From an uncultured Erythrobacter sp. (GTDB lineage: Bacteria; Pseudomonadota; Alphaproteobacteria; Sphingomonadales; Sphingomonadaceae): a DNA stretch of 64,000 bases. The position numbers were made by a program, and so were the translations under genes. Each line of letters starts with the position of its first letter. Position 1 is the first letter of the stretch. This document shows positions 25,658 to 35,219 of the stretch, one piece after another. The stretch covers positions 2,256,501 to 2,320,500 of the forward strand of contig CANMTU010000001.1 of assembly GCA_947501005.1 (NCBI GenBank). The letters are read 5' to 3'. The notes under the pieces were generated by a model. It searched no databases and had not been told where the DNA came from. It worked only from the letters and a program-made list of their open reading frames with translations.

Positions 25658-27060
25658 AGCGGTTTGAGCGTGATCCGCAGGCCGTCCTTCGGCTTGGGGA
25701 TCGGCCAGGGCTGCCACTCCGGCTCGTATCCCTCGGCGATCTCGATCTGATAGCGCTGCAATAGCTGCGCCATCAGGATCTTGACCTGCATATAGGCGAA
25801 GTGCAGCCCCAGGCACATATGCGCCCCGCCGCCGAAGGGCAGCCAGGCATATTTGTGCCGCGCCTTCACCTGCTCCGGCGTGAAGCGCAGCGGATCGAAG
25901 GCGTAGGGCGCGTCCCAGTATTCCTCCATGTGGTGGGTCAGGTGGACGTTGAAGCCCACCTGGGTTCCAGCCGGAATGTGATAGCCATTGAACTCGAAGC
26001 TACGAAGCGCCCGACGCGGCAGGGACGGCACCGGCGGGATCATCCGCAGCGATTCCTTGAACGCCATGTCGGTGAGGTCGAGCTTGCCGAGTTGGTCATA
26101 GGCGACACCGCGCGCCTCGCCTTGTGCATCGGGCCCGCCGGTTACCGCCACGATCTCTTGGCGCAGCTTTTCCTGCCAATCGGGGTGCTGCGCCAGTTGC
26201 CACACCAGCGCGGTGGCCGACGAGGTGATCGTGTCATGCGCCGCCATCATCAGGAAGTTCATGTGATCGACCACCTGATCGACCGGAATGAGCGTGCCGT
26301 CCTCGCGCGTCGCATTGGCGAACTGGCTGAACATGTCCTGCCCGCCGCCCTCGGCCCGCCGCTTGTGGGTCTCGCGCGTGAATAGGTCGACAAGATAGGC
26401 GCGCCCGTCCACTCCGCGCTTCATCGCGGTGAACGGCAAGGGCTTGCGGACCGGCGCGACCGAGGCCTGCACCATGTCGACGAAGGCCTGATTGATCTTC
26501 ACGGACTCCGGCCCAAACGGAATGCCGAGGAAGCTTTCCGCCGCGAGGTCGAGCGTCAATTGCTTGATCGCGGGGTAGAACAGCAGCTCGCCGCCCCAGC
26601 CGCGCACCGTGCGCGCGATCCCGGCATCGAGCGCGCCGGCATAATGGCGCATCGGCCCCGGCTTGAAGGCGATCGACAGGGCGCGCCGGTCGATCCGGTG
26701 ATGGTCGAAATCCATCAGCATCAGCCCGCGTGGGAACAGCTTGTGCAGCGTCGGCCCCCAGCCCTGTTCGGAGCTGAAATTCTTGTGCCGGTCCATCAGG
26801 ATGAGCTCGTTCGCCTCGGCCCCGATCAGGGCGACGTGCCAGCCGCCGAAGGCGCGGTTCCGGTAGACCTTGCCGTAGGTCTCGAACATGCGCCGCGCAA
26901 AGGCATGCGGATCGGCGAGCAGGCGGAAGGTGTTGCCGACGACCGGCGGCCCCGCCTCGCCCGGAATATGCGCCAGATCGCGCATCTGCACCCTGCCTTC
27001 GCTGAAATGGGCGGGCGGGGTTTCGGAACCCTTGGCCATATCGGCTGCCGCAGTCGCCAT
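25654..27060 (-). CDS. Cytochrome P450
   Basis: The product is 468 residues. The heme-binding loop FGGGAHMCLGLHFAY supplies the Cys ligand, the K-helix ExxR is FKESLRM, and the I-helix region is MMAAHDTITSSATAL. It lacks a membrane anchor, so it is a soluble monooxygenase, probably fed by ferredoxin. The closest recognised style is the CYP120/CYP51-like bacterial group; the substrate may be a terpenoid or fatty acid, but that is inference. hemH lies directly upstream on the same strand. Confidence 0.9.
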   Translation of the reverse strand: MATAAADMAKGSETPPAHFSEGRVQMRDLAHIPGEAGPPVVGNTFRLLADPHAFARRMFETYGKVYRNRAFGGWHVALIGAEANELILMDRHKNFSSEQGWGPTLHKLFPRGLMLMDFDHHRIDRRALSIAFKPGPMRHYAGALDAGIARTVRGWGGELLFYPAIKQLTLDLAAESFLGIPFGPESVKINQAFVDMVQASVAPVRKPLPFTAMKRGVDGRAYLVDLFTRETHKRRAEGGGQDMFSQFANATREDGTLIPVDQVVDHMNFLMMAAHDTITSSATALVWQLAQHPDWQEKLRQEIVAVTGGPDAQGEARGVAYDQLGKLDLTDMAFKESLRMIPPVPSLPRRALRSFEFNGYHIPAGTQVGFNVHLTHHMEEYWDAPYAFDPLRFTPEQVKARHKYAWLPFGGGAHMCLGLHFAYMQVKILMAQLLQRYQIEIAEGYEPEWQPWPIPKPKDGLRITLKPL

Positions 27061-27095
27061 TCGTCTCTCCCGTGGAATGGATTGCGCTTTGCTAC

Positions 27096-27109
27096 TTACA
27101 TTGCTGTAA
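27096..27109. promoter_or_regulatory. Palindrome TTACA-N4-TGTAA upstream of the P450
   Basis: A perfect 5-bp inverted repeat with 4-bp spacer lies 36-49 bp upstream of the P450 start, in the short gap after hemH. The spacing suits a dimeric repressor site of the TetR type. No regulator gene is adjacent. Confidence 0.35.
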
Positions 27110-27122
27110 ATGGATTCGCCGG

Positions 27123-28145
27123 TTAAATCCATCCTCCCAGTTCGCGGCGCAGCATGCCCTCCAGCATGTCGAGCCCGGCGGGCGAGGTGTTGAGGCAGGA
27201 AAGCGTGGCGAATTCCTTCCCCCCGGCCTCGGTGAACTGATCGCGGCCCTGCATCGCCAGTTCCTCCAGCGTTTCGAGGCAGTCCGCGGAAAAGCCCGGC
27301 GCGGCGATGGCCAGCCGCCGGGTGCCGCCGCGCGCCTCTTCCGCCAGCACCGCATCGGTCGCCGGTTCGAGCCACTTGGCCCGCCCGAAGCGCGACTGGA
27401 AGGTGGTGCGAAACCGCAGGCCCGGGCGCGCCAGCCTGGCCTGCAACAGGCGCGAGGTCTTCTGGCAGTGGCAGTGATACGGATCGCCCAGTTCCAGCGT
27501 GCGCTGCGGCATGCCGTGAAAACTCAGCAGCAGGACTTCCGGCGCGAACGGCAGGGCATCGATCTGGCGCACAAGATCGCTCGCCAACGCATCAATATAT
27601 AGCGGATCGTCGTGATAGGGCGGCAGGGTGCGCAGGGTCGGTTGCCAACGCATCGTCCGCAGCTTGTCCGCAGCCTTGTCCACAACCGTCGCCATGGTCG
27701 CCCCGCTATATTGCGGGTAGAGCGGGGCCAGCAGGATCCGCTCGCATCCCGCCCGCATCAGCTTGTCGATCCGGTCGCCGATGGCAGGGGTGCCGTAGCG
27801 CATGCCCCATTCGACCATGACGCCGTTGCCCAGCCGTTTCTGCATCGCCTCGGCCTGATCGCGCGTGATCACCGCCAGCGGCGAGCCTTCCTCGGTCCAC
27901 ACTTGCGAATAGGCATGTGCGCTTTTCTTCGGCCGGGTGTTGAGGATGATGCCGCGCAGGATCGGCTGCCACGCGATCGGCGGAATTTCGACCACGCGCC
28001 GGTCCGACAGGAATTCGCGCAGATACCGCTTCACCGCCTTGGGCTCGGCGGAATCGGGCGTGCCGAGATTGCATAGCAGCACCCCGACCTTGCCGCTCGC
28101 GACCGGGGGATGCTGGGCGGGGAGGGATTGCGGCTGCCAGGTCAT
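27123..28145 (-). CDS. hemH: Ferrochelatase
   Basis: The product is 340 residues. It inserts Fe2+ into protoporphyrin IX, the last step of heme synthesis. The catalytic His lies in LLSFHGMPQRT, the conserved N-terminal segment is VLLCNLGTPDS, and LAPLYPQYSG and LSCLNTSPAGLDML are family motifs. The start overlaps the stop of the upstream molybdenum hydroxylase by 4 bp (ATGA). The P450 downstream is a plausible heme consumer. Confidence 0.95.
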   Translation of the reverse strand: MTWQPQSLPAQHPPVASGKVGVLLCNLGTPDSAEPKAVKRYLREFLSDRRVVEIPPIAWQPILRGIILNTRPKKSAHAYSQVWTEEGSPLAVITRDQAEAMQKRLGNGVMVEWGMRYGTPAIGDRIDKLMRAGCERILLAPLYPQYSGATMATVVDKAADKLRTMRWQPTLRTLPPYHDDPLYIDALASDLVRQIDALPFAPEVLLLSFHGMPQRTLELGDPYHCHCQKTSRLLQARLARPGLRFRTTFQSRFGRAKWLEPATDAVLAEEARGGTRRLAIAAPGFSADCLETLEELAMQGRDQFTEAGGKEFATLSCLNTSPAGLDMLEGMLRRELGGWI

Positions 28146-30445
28146 GCTGTCTCCAATGTCAGCGGGAGGGTGCGATAGCGCTGTCCCGTCGCCGCGAACA
28201 TCGCATTCGCGATGGCGGCCGGGACCACGGCGACACCCAGTTCGCCGGGATCGAACGGCGCCGCCTCGCTGGCGAGGAAATCGAGCACGATGTCCGGCGA
28301 ATTGGCCAGCACCGGCAGATTGAGCGCGCCCATCGTGCGCGGCACCGGGCGCCCGCTTTCGAAGCGCACGCTCCCGCCGAGCGCGTGGGACAGGCCGAAG
28401 ATCAGCCCGCCCTCGATCTGCTGGCGGGCAATGTCGAGGTTGACGATCCGCCCGATATCGCAGGCGACCGTCAGCCGGCTCACCAAAACGCCGCCCGGCC
28501 CCGGCGCGGCTTCTGCGACACAGGCGATGTGCCCGGCGGTGGCTGGATCGCGGCCCATTCGCACCAGCGCGAGGCCCTGCCCGCTGCCCTGCCGCCCGCC
28601 GTCCCAGTTCGCCAGCCGGGTCGCGCGGCGCAGGCATTCGGCCATGCGCGGCGCCCCGCCCAGCAGGGCCATGCGGTAGAGGAACGGATCGCGGCCCGCA
28701 TCCACCGCCAGTTCGTCGATGAAGCTTTCGGTGAAGAAGGCGGTGTAGGCCGCGCTGCCGCCGCGCATCCGCGTGGTCGGCAGGGGAAGGCGCACCGGGA
28801 TGTGATCGACGGCGACGTGCGGGATCGCATAGGGCGGAACCGCGCCATCGCAGGCAAGCGGGTCCGCCTCTCCCGCGCTCGCGGCGATGGCGGCTTCGGG
28901 CGTCGCGTTGGCGAACAGGCGGCGGCCCATCTCGCGCATGGTCGAAGGCATGGCGAGGCGCGCGCGCCAGGCGGCCGGCTCCCCCTCTCCCATCACGGCG
29001 GCGGCGAGTTCGGCGCGGATCGGCTGGCGCGGCGGCACGGCCTGCAGATCCTGCGCGCGCGACCAGGTTAGTTGCACCGGCCGGCCCGTTTCGGCCGCGA
29101 TCTGCGCGACTTCGATGGCGTGCTGTTTTTCCAGCCGCGCATCGAAACTGCCGCCCGCCGCCATCGGATAGAGCACGACGTCCTGCGCCGAAAGGCCGAC
29201 CGCCTTCGCCGCCGCCCGGCGCGCCGCCTCGGGCGCCTGCGCGGCCATCCACAATTCCAGCCGCCCCCCTTCCAGCCGCGCCGTCGCCGAGGCAGTTTCG
29301 ACCGGCGCGTGAACGGCGGGCGCGATGGCATAGCGGCGCACGAATGGGTTCGCACCCAGCGCATCGTCGGGATCGCCGACTGCCGCGATGCGTTCGGCGC
29401 GATCCTCCGCCTCGCCCAGCCCGGTTTCGAGGAGCGTGTCAAGCCATGCGTGATCGACCGCGCCCGGCCCGGTGAAATGCGCGCGCATGAGAGCCAGCGC
29501 CCGGTCCGCGATCCACCAGCTCGTCGCCACCGCCGCCAGCCAGCGCTTCGATTGCACGACCCGAACCAGCCCGCGCATCCCAGCCACCGCTTCGACATCG
29601 AAGCGATAGAGTTCAGGCAGGCCCCAGGGCCCGTGCCGGATCGAGGCATGGAGCATGCCCGGCAGGCGCACGTCGCCGGCGAACAGGAAGCTGCCGTCGA
29701 TCTTGGCCGGCAGGTCGAGCCGGGGGAAGGCGGTCGGCGTCTCGCCCTCTCCGAAGGTCGGCTCCTCGAAGGCGGGCATCGGGCGCAGGGGAGCAGGGTC
29801 GGGCGGATCGAAATCCGCCGCCGCATCGACCAGCGCCCCGAACGGCAGCGCGCGTCCGCCATGCGCGATGAGGCCGTTTTCCACCACGCATTCCTCGGGC
29901 GCGACATCGAAGCGTTCGGCGGCGGCGCGGGTCAGCATGTCGCGCGCGCTGGCGGCGGCTTCGCGCAGCGGCGTCTCGTAGGCGGCGAGCGAGGTCCCCG
30001 CCGCCGTCGCGCCGAAGGCCTCGGCCCGTGCGAAGCGTTCCACCAGCACATCGTCCGCCTCATCGGCCAGCGCGGGGAGGAGCGCCCACAACTCGGCCCA
30101 TTCCGCCGCCAGGGGGAGATTGGCATAGAGCCCGGCGGGCGGCGCGGGTTCGACCGCGATCTGGCGCCAGTCCGCCCCCAGTTCGACGGCGACGACCTGC
30201 GCCAGCACGCTCGTCACCCCCTGCCCCATTTCGAGTTGCGGAATCGAGACGGTGACCACCCCGTCGCGCCCGATGGTCAGCCAGCCGCCGAACGCGAACT
30301 CGCCCGCGCCGGCGGCGAGCGGGGCGCCGTAATGCCGAGGCCACAGCGTCCAGGCGACGACCAGCCCGCCCGCAGCCGCGGCGCCCACCAGCAGGCCGCG
30401 ACGCGAGACGGGCAGGCGCGGACCTATCCGCGCGCGCTCAGCCAT
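28142..30445 (-). CDS. Molybdopterin-binding aldehyde/xanthine oxidase-family large subunit (IorB-like)
   Basis: The product is 767 residues. The N-terminus has a twin-arginine signal (SRRGLLVGAAAAGGL), so it is exported folded. Mo-cofactor-binding signatures of the IorB type follow: QLEMGQGVTSVLAQVVAVEL near the start, AAGGSFDARLEKQHAIEVAQ in the middle and TRMRGGSAAYTAFFTESFID further on. Such enzymes hydroxylate N-heterocycles or aldehydes and need a small [2Fe-2S] partner (IorA); none is encoded nearby. The gene overlaps apbC upstream and hemH downstream. Confidence 0.85.
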   Translation of the reverse strand: MAERARIGPRLPVSRRGLLVGAAAAGGLVVAWTLWPRHYGAPLAAGAGEFAFGGWLTIGRDGVVTVSIPQLEMGQGVTSVLAQVVAVELGADWRQIAVEPAPPAGLYANLPLAAEWAELWALLPALADEADDVLVERFARAEAFGATAAGTSLAAYETPLREAAASARDMLTRAAAERFDVAPEECVVENGLIAHGGRALPFGALVDAAADFDPPDPAPLRPMPAFEEPTFGEGETPTAFPRLDLPAKIDGSFLFAGDVRLPGMLHASIRHGPWGLPELYRFDVEAVAGMRGLVRVVQSKRWLAAVATSWWIADRALALMRAHFTGPGAVDHAWLDTLLETGLGEAEDRAERIAAVGDPDDALGANPFVRRYAIAPAVHAPVETASATARLEGGRLELWMAAQAPEAARRAAAKAVGLSAQDVVLYPMAAGGSFDARLEKQHAIEVAQIAAETGRPVQLTWSRAQDLQAVPPRQPIRAELAAAVMGEGEPAAWRARLAMPSTMREMGRRLFANATPEAAIAASAGEADPLACDGAVPPYAIPHVAVDHIPVRLPLPTTRMRGGSAAYTAFFTESFIDELAVDAGRDPFLYRMALLGGAPRMAECLRRATRLANWDGGRQGSGQGLALVRMGRDPATAGHIACVAEAAPGPGGVLVSRLTVACDIGRIVNLDIARQQIEGGLIFGLSHALGGSVRFESGRPVPRTMGALNLPVLANSPDIVLDFLASEAAPFDPGELGVAVVPAAIANAMFAATGQRYRTLPLTLETA

Positions 30446-31398
30446 TCGCGCAATGCGTCTGCGATATGGGCGAACGGCGCCGCGATGTCCGCGTCACCCG
30501 CCGCCGGGGGCTGCCCGCTGTCGCCGCCCTGCCGGATCGCGAGATGGAGCGGGATGCGCCCGAGGAAAGGCAGTTCGAGCCGCCCGGCCGCCGCCTCCAC
30601 CCCGCCGGCGCCGAACGGGTCCGATATCTCGCCGCAATGCGGGCAGGCGTAGCCGGCCATGTTCTCAACCAGCCCGATCACCGGCACCCCGCCCGCATCG
30701 AACAGCTGCCCGGCGCGCGCCGCATCGATCAGCGCCAGATCCTGCGGGGTCGAGACGAGGATAGCACCCGCCGGCTTGAACTTCTGCAGCATGGTCAACT
30801 GCACGTCTCCGGTCCCCGGCGGCAGGTCGACCAGCAGCACCTCGGTGTCGCCCCAGGCGGCGTCCATCAGCTGGGTCAGCGCCCCGCCCGCCATCGGCCC
30901 GCGCCAGGCCAGCGCCTTGCCCGGCGCGACGAGGTGGCCCATCGACAGCAGCCGGACGCCGAAGCGGGTCTCGATCGGGACGAGCTTCTCTTCGCGCGTC
31001 TCCGGCTTTTCGTTCTGCGTGCCGAAAATCAGCGGCTGCGAGGGACCGTAGATATCGGCGTCCACCAGCCCGACCCGCATCCCCCGCCGGGCGAGCGCGA
31101 CCGCGAGATTGGCGGTGAGGGTGGACTTGCCCACCCCGCCCTTGCCCGATCCCACGGCGATGATCGTACGGGCGGTCTTCTGCGCGGTGGCGGCGATGCG
31201 GACCTGATCGATGCCTGCTTCGCGCGAGAGGATCGCCTGCACCTTTTCCTCGAGCGCGACGCGCGCCCCGTCCGCCAGCCCGGTCACGTCGAGGACCGCC
31301 GTCGCCCGCCGTTCGTTGACGACGACGGCGCTTACCCGCCGCGCTTCTTCGCCCTGCAATTGGTCCTGCAGGAATTTCTTCGGATCGGTGCCAGCCAT
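30424..31398 (-). CDS. apbC: Mrp/NBP35-family iron-sulfur carrier ATPase
   Basis: The product is 324 residues. An N-terminal DUF59-like part (residues 1-70) is followed by a P-loop with the deviant Walker A GSGKGGVGKST. The metal-binding CPHCG (YACPHCGEISDPFG) lies near the C-terminus. It carries and delivers Fe-S clusters in the cytosol. The downstream molybdenum hydroxylase starts inside its last codons. It is divergent from hflK with about 75 bp between. Confidence 0.9.
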   Translation of the reverse strand: MAGTDPKKFLQDQLQGEEARRVSAVVVNERRATAVLDVTGLADGARVALEEKVQAILSREAGIDQVRIAATAQKTARTIIAVGSGKGGVGKSTLTANLAVALARRGMRVGLVDADIYGPSQPLIFGTQNEKPETREEKLVPIETRFGVRLLSMGHLVAPGKALAWRGPMAGGALTQLMDAAWGDTEVLLVDLPPGTGDVQLTMLQKFKPAGAILVSTPQDLALIDAARAGQLFDAGGVPVIGLVENMAGYACPHCGEISDPFGAGGVEAAAGRLELPFLGRIPLHLAIRQGGDSGQPPAAGDADIAAPFAHIADALREWLSARG

Positions 31399-31473
31399 GT
31401 CGCGCGCTGCTGTATCATCGAAAAGCGCGCGGCAACCCCTGTTTTTCCGACGAAGCGCACCTATAAGACGAGT

Positions 31474-32628
31474 ATGAAACTTTTGGACGGGCTATCGAAC
31501 GGAATTCGCCTGGCGATGGCCGGCAACAACAATCCGTGGGGCGGGAAGAGCGGCGACGGCTATGGCGAACGCCCCCGGGGGGACAAGCCGAAGTCCGACA
31601 AGCCCAGCGGGCCGCGCAATCCCTGGCTTCCGCCGTCGGGCGGCAATCCCGGCAATGAAGGCCGTCGTGGCCCGAATATCGAGGATATCTTCAAGAACCG
31701 CGGCCCCGAAGGCCCGCGCCGCACCGGCGGCCCCGGCGGGCCCAGCTTCCGCATGCCCCAGCGGCCGAACGGCAAGAGCTGGCTGCCGCTGATCATCGTC
31801 GCGGTGATCCTGATCACCTTGCTGCTGAGTTCCATCCACCTGATCGGCCCGCAGCAGCAGGCCGTGGTCAAGACCTTCGGCAATTACACGCGCACCATGA
31901 ATTCCGGCCTGAAGTTTTCCGCCCCCTTCCCGATCGAGACGGTCGATGTCGAGGATGTGCAGGGCGTGCGCACCCTGCGCATTCCGGGCAGCGACCAGCA
32001 GGTGCGCCTCATCCTCACCGGCGATCAGAACCTCGTCGATCTGAGCTATATCGTGCGCTGGAACATCAAGGACCTGGCGGATTTCAAGTTCCGCCTCGTC
32101 GAACCGGTCGAAACGGTGAACGAAGTGGCCGAGGCCGCGATGCGCGCCGCCGTGGCCGAAACCAATCTTGACGAAACGTTCTCGGGCCAGGGCCGCGCCG
32201 CGATCGAGCAGGACGTGCGCGAACGCATGCAGCGCACGCTCGACGCCTATGAGGCGGGCATCCGCGTGCTCGGCGTCGAGATCGAGAAAGCCGATCCGCC
32301 GGCCGAAGTGGTCGACGCCTTCCGCGACGTGCAGGTCGCCGAACAGAACGCCGATGCCGCTCGCAACCAGGCACAGGGCTATGCCCAGCAGATCCTCGCG
32401 CAGTCGCAGGGCGAGGCCGAGGCGTTCGACAAGGTGTACGAGGAATACCGCCTCGCCCCCGAAGTGACCCGCCGCCGCCTGTATTACGAAACCATGGAGC
32501 GTGTCCTGTCCAAGACCGACAAGACCATCGTCGAGGCGCCGGGCGTCACCCCCTATCTGCCCCTGCCCGAAATCCGCAACCGCGCGCAGCAGACCGTGAC
32601 GGCGCCGACGCCGCAGGAAGGGCAGTAA
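31474..32628 (+). CDS. hflK: FtsH protease modulator HflK
   Basis: The product is 384 residues. A Gly/Pro-rich cytoplasmic N-terminus (NNNPWGGKSG) leads to one membrane helix (SWLPLIIVAVILITLLLSSI) and a periplasmic SPFH/band-7 domain. It forms a complex with HflC that restrains the membrane protease FtsH. The start may be ATG 31474 or ATG 31516 (MAGNNNPWGG); neither has a strong ribosome site. hflC follows after one base. Confidence 0.9.
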   Translation: MKLLDGLSNGIRLAMAGNNNPWGGKSGDGYGERPRGDKPKSDKPSGPRNPWLPPSGGNPGNEGRRGPNIEDIFKNRGPEGPRRTGGPGGPSFRMPQRPNGKSWLPLIIVAVILITLLLSSIHLIGPQQQAVVKTFGNYTRTMNSGLKFSAPFPIETVDVEDVQGVRTLRIPGSDQQVRLILTGDQNLVDLSYIVRWNIKDLADFKFRLVEPVETVNEVAEAAMRAAVAETNLDETFSGQGRAAIEQDVRERMQRTLDAYEAGIRVLGVEIEKADPPAEVVDAFRDVQVAEQNADAARNQAQGYAQQILAQSQGEAEAFDKVYEEYRLAPEVTRRRLYYETMERVLSKTDKTIVEAPGVTPYLPLPEIRNRAQQTVTAPTPQEGQ

Positions 32629-32629
32629 G

Positions 32630-33475
32630 ATGGCCGTGAACGTCGAACGGATCTGGCAGGATCACAAGCTGTCGATCATCGTGGTCGCGGTGCTGCTCAT
32701 CCTCCTGATGATGAGCGTCTACGTCGTGCCGGAAGAAGAGCAGGCCGTGGTCGTGCGGACGGGCGAACCGACCTACACGGTCAACACGGCCGAGGGCGAA
32801 TCGCGCGCCGGGGCCTATCTGCGGCTGCCGTTCATCGATCGGGTCGTGCGGGTGGAAAAGCGCCTGCTCGATCTCGAAATGAGCGACGAGGAAGTCCTTT
32901 CGAACGATCAGCAGCGCCTGCTCGTCAACGCCTTCGCCCGGTTCCGCATCACCGACCCGGTCCGCATGGTCGAACGTGCCGGATCGACCGAAGGGGTGCG
33001 CAACGCGCTCGAGCCGATCCTCAACTCCGTCCTGCGGCAGGAACTCGGCCGGCGGACCTTCCAGGCGATGCTGACCGCCGAACGCGGGACCGCGCTCGCC
33101 AATGTCCGCGCCAATCTCGACCGGCAGGCAAGGCAATACGGGGCAGAGGTGGTCGACGTGCAGATCAAGCGGACCGACCTGCCCGACGCCCCGCTGCAAT
33201 CGGCCTTCCGCCGGATGGAATCCGACCGCGAACGCGAAGCGCGCACCATCCGCGCGCAGGGCGGGCGCGATGCGCGCATCATCCGCGCCGACGCCGATGC
33301 CGAAGCCGCCCGCATCTATGCCGAAGCATTCGGGAAGGATGCGGATTTCTACGATTTCTATCGGGCGATGCAAAGCTACGACGCGACCTTCTCGCCCGAG
33401 AACGGCAATGCGGCGAGCAACATCATCCTGTCGCCCGATAACGAGTATCTGAGGCAGTTCCGCGGGCAGCGTTGA
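32630..33475 (+). CDS. hflC: FtsH protease modulator HflC
   Basis: The product is 281 residues. One N-terminal membrane helix (LSIIVVAVLLILLMMSVYVV) is followed by an SPFH domain (VVPEEEQAVVVRTGEP). The C-terminal helix contains the alternating Ala/Glu/Arg coiled coil typical of the family. It is the partner of HflK and lies in the same operon, one base after the hflK stop; degP follows. Confidence 0.95.
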   Translation: MAVNVERIWQDHKLSIIVVAVLLILLMMSVYVVPEEEQAVVVRTGEPTYTVNTAEGESRAGAYLRLPFIDRVVRVEKRLLDLEMSDEEVLSNDQQRLLVNAFARFRITDPVRMVERAGSTEGVRNALEPILNSVLRQELGRRTFQAMLTAERGTALANVRANLDRQARQYGAEVVDVQIKRTDLPDAPLQSAFRRMESDREREARTIRAQGGRDARIIRADADAEAARIYAEAFGKDADFYDFYRAMQSYDATFSPENGNAASNIILSPDNEYLRQFRGQR

Positions 33476-33614
33476 CGGTTGGTCGAACCCCTCGCCCTTG
33501 TTCAAACGCTATTCAGCGCGCGGAGCGAGAGTGGCCCAAACGGCGCGGTTTTCTGGGGAGTTGTTCTCGCATCGCCTGCGCCATGACAATCTCAGCATGA
33601 TAAAGGACACACCT

Positions 33615-35147
33615 GTGCGTTATGCCTATTCCGTAACTGCCGCCCTGCTTGCCGGCGGCGCCGCCCTGTCCCTCGCCGGGTATCCCGCCGGTGCGCAGGT
33701 CGCGCAGAACGACGATGCCGAGATGGCCCGGATGGTGCCGCGCGCCGGCGCCCCGGCGAGCTTTGCCGATCTCACCGCGCAGCTGCAGCCGGCGGTAGTC
33801 AATATCTCCACCCGCCAGCGGGTCGAGGTGCAGTCGGGCGGCAATCCCTTCGCCGGCACCCCGTTCGAGGACCTGTTCAACCGCCGCAATGGCGGCCAGC
33901 AGCAGGAGCCGCAATATCGCGAGGGCCAGTCCCTCGGCTCGGGCTTCATCATGTCGGCCGATGGCTATGTCGTGACGAACAACCATGTCGTCAGCCCGAC
34001 AGGGCGCGGCACGGTCGAGGAAATCACCGTCACCATGCCCGACGGCACCGAATATCCGGCGGAACTGGTCGGCACCGATGCCGCCTCGGACCTCGCCGTG
34101 CTGAAGATCGCACGCGACCGGGCCTTTCCCTTCGTGCGGTTCGGCGATTCGTCGCAGGCCCGCGTGGGCGACTGGGTGGTCGCGATCGGCAATCCCTTCG
34201 GCCTCGGCGGCACGGTGACGAGCGGCATCGTCTCGGCAGTGTATCGCAACACCGGGTCGGGCGGCGCCTACGACCGGTACCTCCAGACCGACGCTTCGAT
34301 CAATCGCGGCAATTCGGGCGGCCCGCTGTTCGACATGCAGGGCAATGTGATCGGCATCAACAACGCCATCCTCTCGCCGTCGGGCGGCAGCGTGGGCATC
34401 GGGTTCGCGATTCCCGCCGAAACCGCCGCCCCGATCGTCGACAAGCTGCGGCGCGGCGTGGAGATCGAGCGCGGGTATCTGGGCGTCGGCATCCAGCCGG
34501 TGACCGACGATCTGGCCGCCTCGCTCGGCATCAGAGCCCGGCGCGGTGAAATCGTGCAGACCGTGCAGCCCGGCGAAGCCGCCGAACAGGCCGGCATCCA
34601 GGCGGGCGACATCGTGCTCAGCGTGAACAACGAGGAAGTGACGCCGGATCAGACGCTGTCGTTCCTGGTGGCCAATATCGAACCGGGTACGCGCATCCCC
34701 GTCGAACTGATCCGCGACGGCGCACGGCGCAAGCTGACCGTCACGGTGGGCAAGCGGCCTACCGAGGAAGAGCTGGCGCAAAGCCAGATGTTCGATCCCG
34801 AGGCCGAGGAACCGGAGGACCAGCAGCCCGAGCAAGGCAGCGAGGTCGTGGCGGAGCGTCTGGGCCTGCAAGTGCTGGCCCTGACCCCGCAGATTGCCCG
34901 GCAGCTCGGCGTGTCGGCCGATACGCAGGGCGTGGTCGTCGGCGGGGTGAACCCCAATTCCGACGCGGCCCGCAAGGGTCTGCGCCGGGGCGACCTGATC
35001 CTCAGCGCGAACTATCAGCCGGTCAGCGGAACGGCCGATCTGGAACGCGCCATCGCGGCGGCGCAGGCAGAGAACCGCAGCGCCGTACTGCTCCGCGTGC
35101 AACGCCGCGGTGGCCCTGCCCAATATGTCGCGGTGCGCTTCAACTAG
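33615..35147 (+). CDS. degP: Periplasmic serine protease Do/HtrA (DegP/DegQ)
   Basis: The product is about 510 residues. A signal peptide (RYAYSVTAALLAGGAAL) is followed by a trypsin-like domain with the triad His in TNNHVV, Asp in ASDLAVLKIA and Ser in NRGNSGGPL, then two PDZ domains (GYLGVGIQP and the C-terminal VVVGGVNPNSDAA). It degrades or refolds misfolded envelope proteins. I prefer GTG 33615 because AAAGGA lies seven bases upstream; ATG 33597 has no ribosome site. hflC precedes it by 139 bp. Confidence 0.9.
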   Translation: MRYAYSVTAALLAGGAALSLAGYPAGAQVAQNDDAEMARMVPRAGAPASFADLTAQLQPAVVNISTRQRVEVQSGGNPFAGTPFEDLFNRRNGGQQQEPQYREGQSLGSGFIMSADGYVVTNNHVVSPTGRGTVEEITVTMPDGTEYPAELVGTDAASDLAVLKIARDRAFPFVRFGDSSQARVGDWVVAIGNPFGLGGTVTSGIVSAVYRNTGSGGAYDRYLQTDASINRGNSGGPLFDMQGNVIGINNAILSPSGGSVGIGFAIPAETAAPIVDKLRRGVEIERGYLGVGIQPVTDDLAASLGIRARRGEIVQTVQPGEAAEQAGIQAGDIVLSVNNEEVTPDQTLSFLVANIEPGTRIPVELIRDGARRKLTVTVGKRPTEEELAQSQMFDPEAEEPEDQQPEQGSEVVAERLGLQVLALTPQIARQLGVSADTQGVVVGGVNPNSDAARKGLRRGDLILSANYQPVSGTADLERAIAAAQAENRSAVLLRVQRRGGPAQYVAVRFN

Positions 35148-35172
35148 ACGGCCGGCTTTGCCGAAAAGACCG

Positions 35173-35206
35173 ACCCTCCCGGCAGATTGCCGGGAGGGTT
35201 TTTTCT
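35173..35206 (+). terminator. Rho-independent terminator after degP
   Basis: The 11-bp perfect stem CCCTCCCGGCA / TGCCGGGAGGG has a 3-nt loop and is followed by an interrupted T run (TTTTTTCTTT). It lies 26 bp after the degP stop and ends the hflK-hflC-degP transcript. Confidence 0.9.
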
Positions 35207-35219
35207 TTCCCGAACGCGC

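Noticed and set aside
33513-35123. A 536-codon frame antisense to degP
   Set aside because: It mirrors degP codons and has His/Arg-rich low-information sequence, while degP carries a full catalytic triad and PDZ domains.
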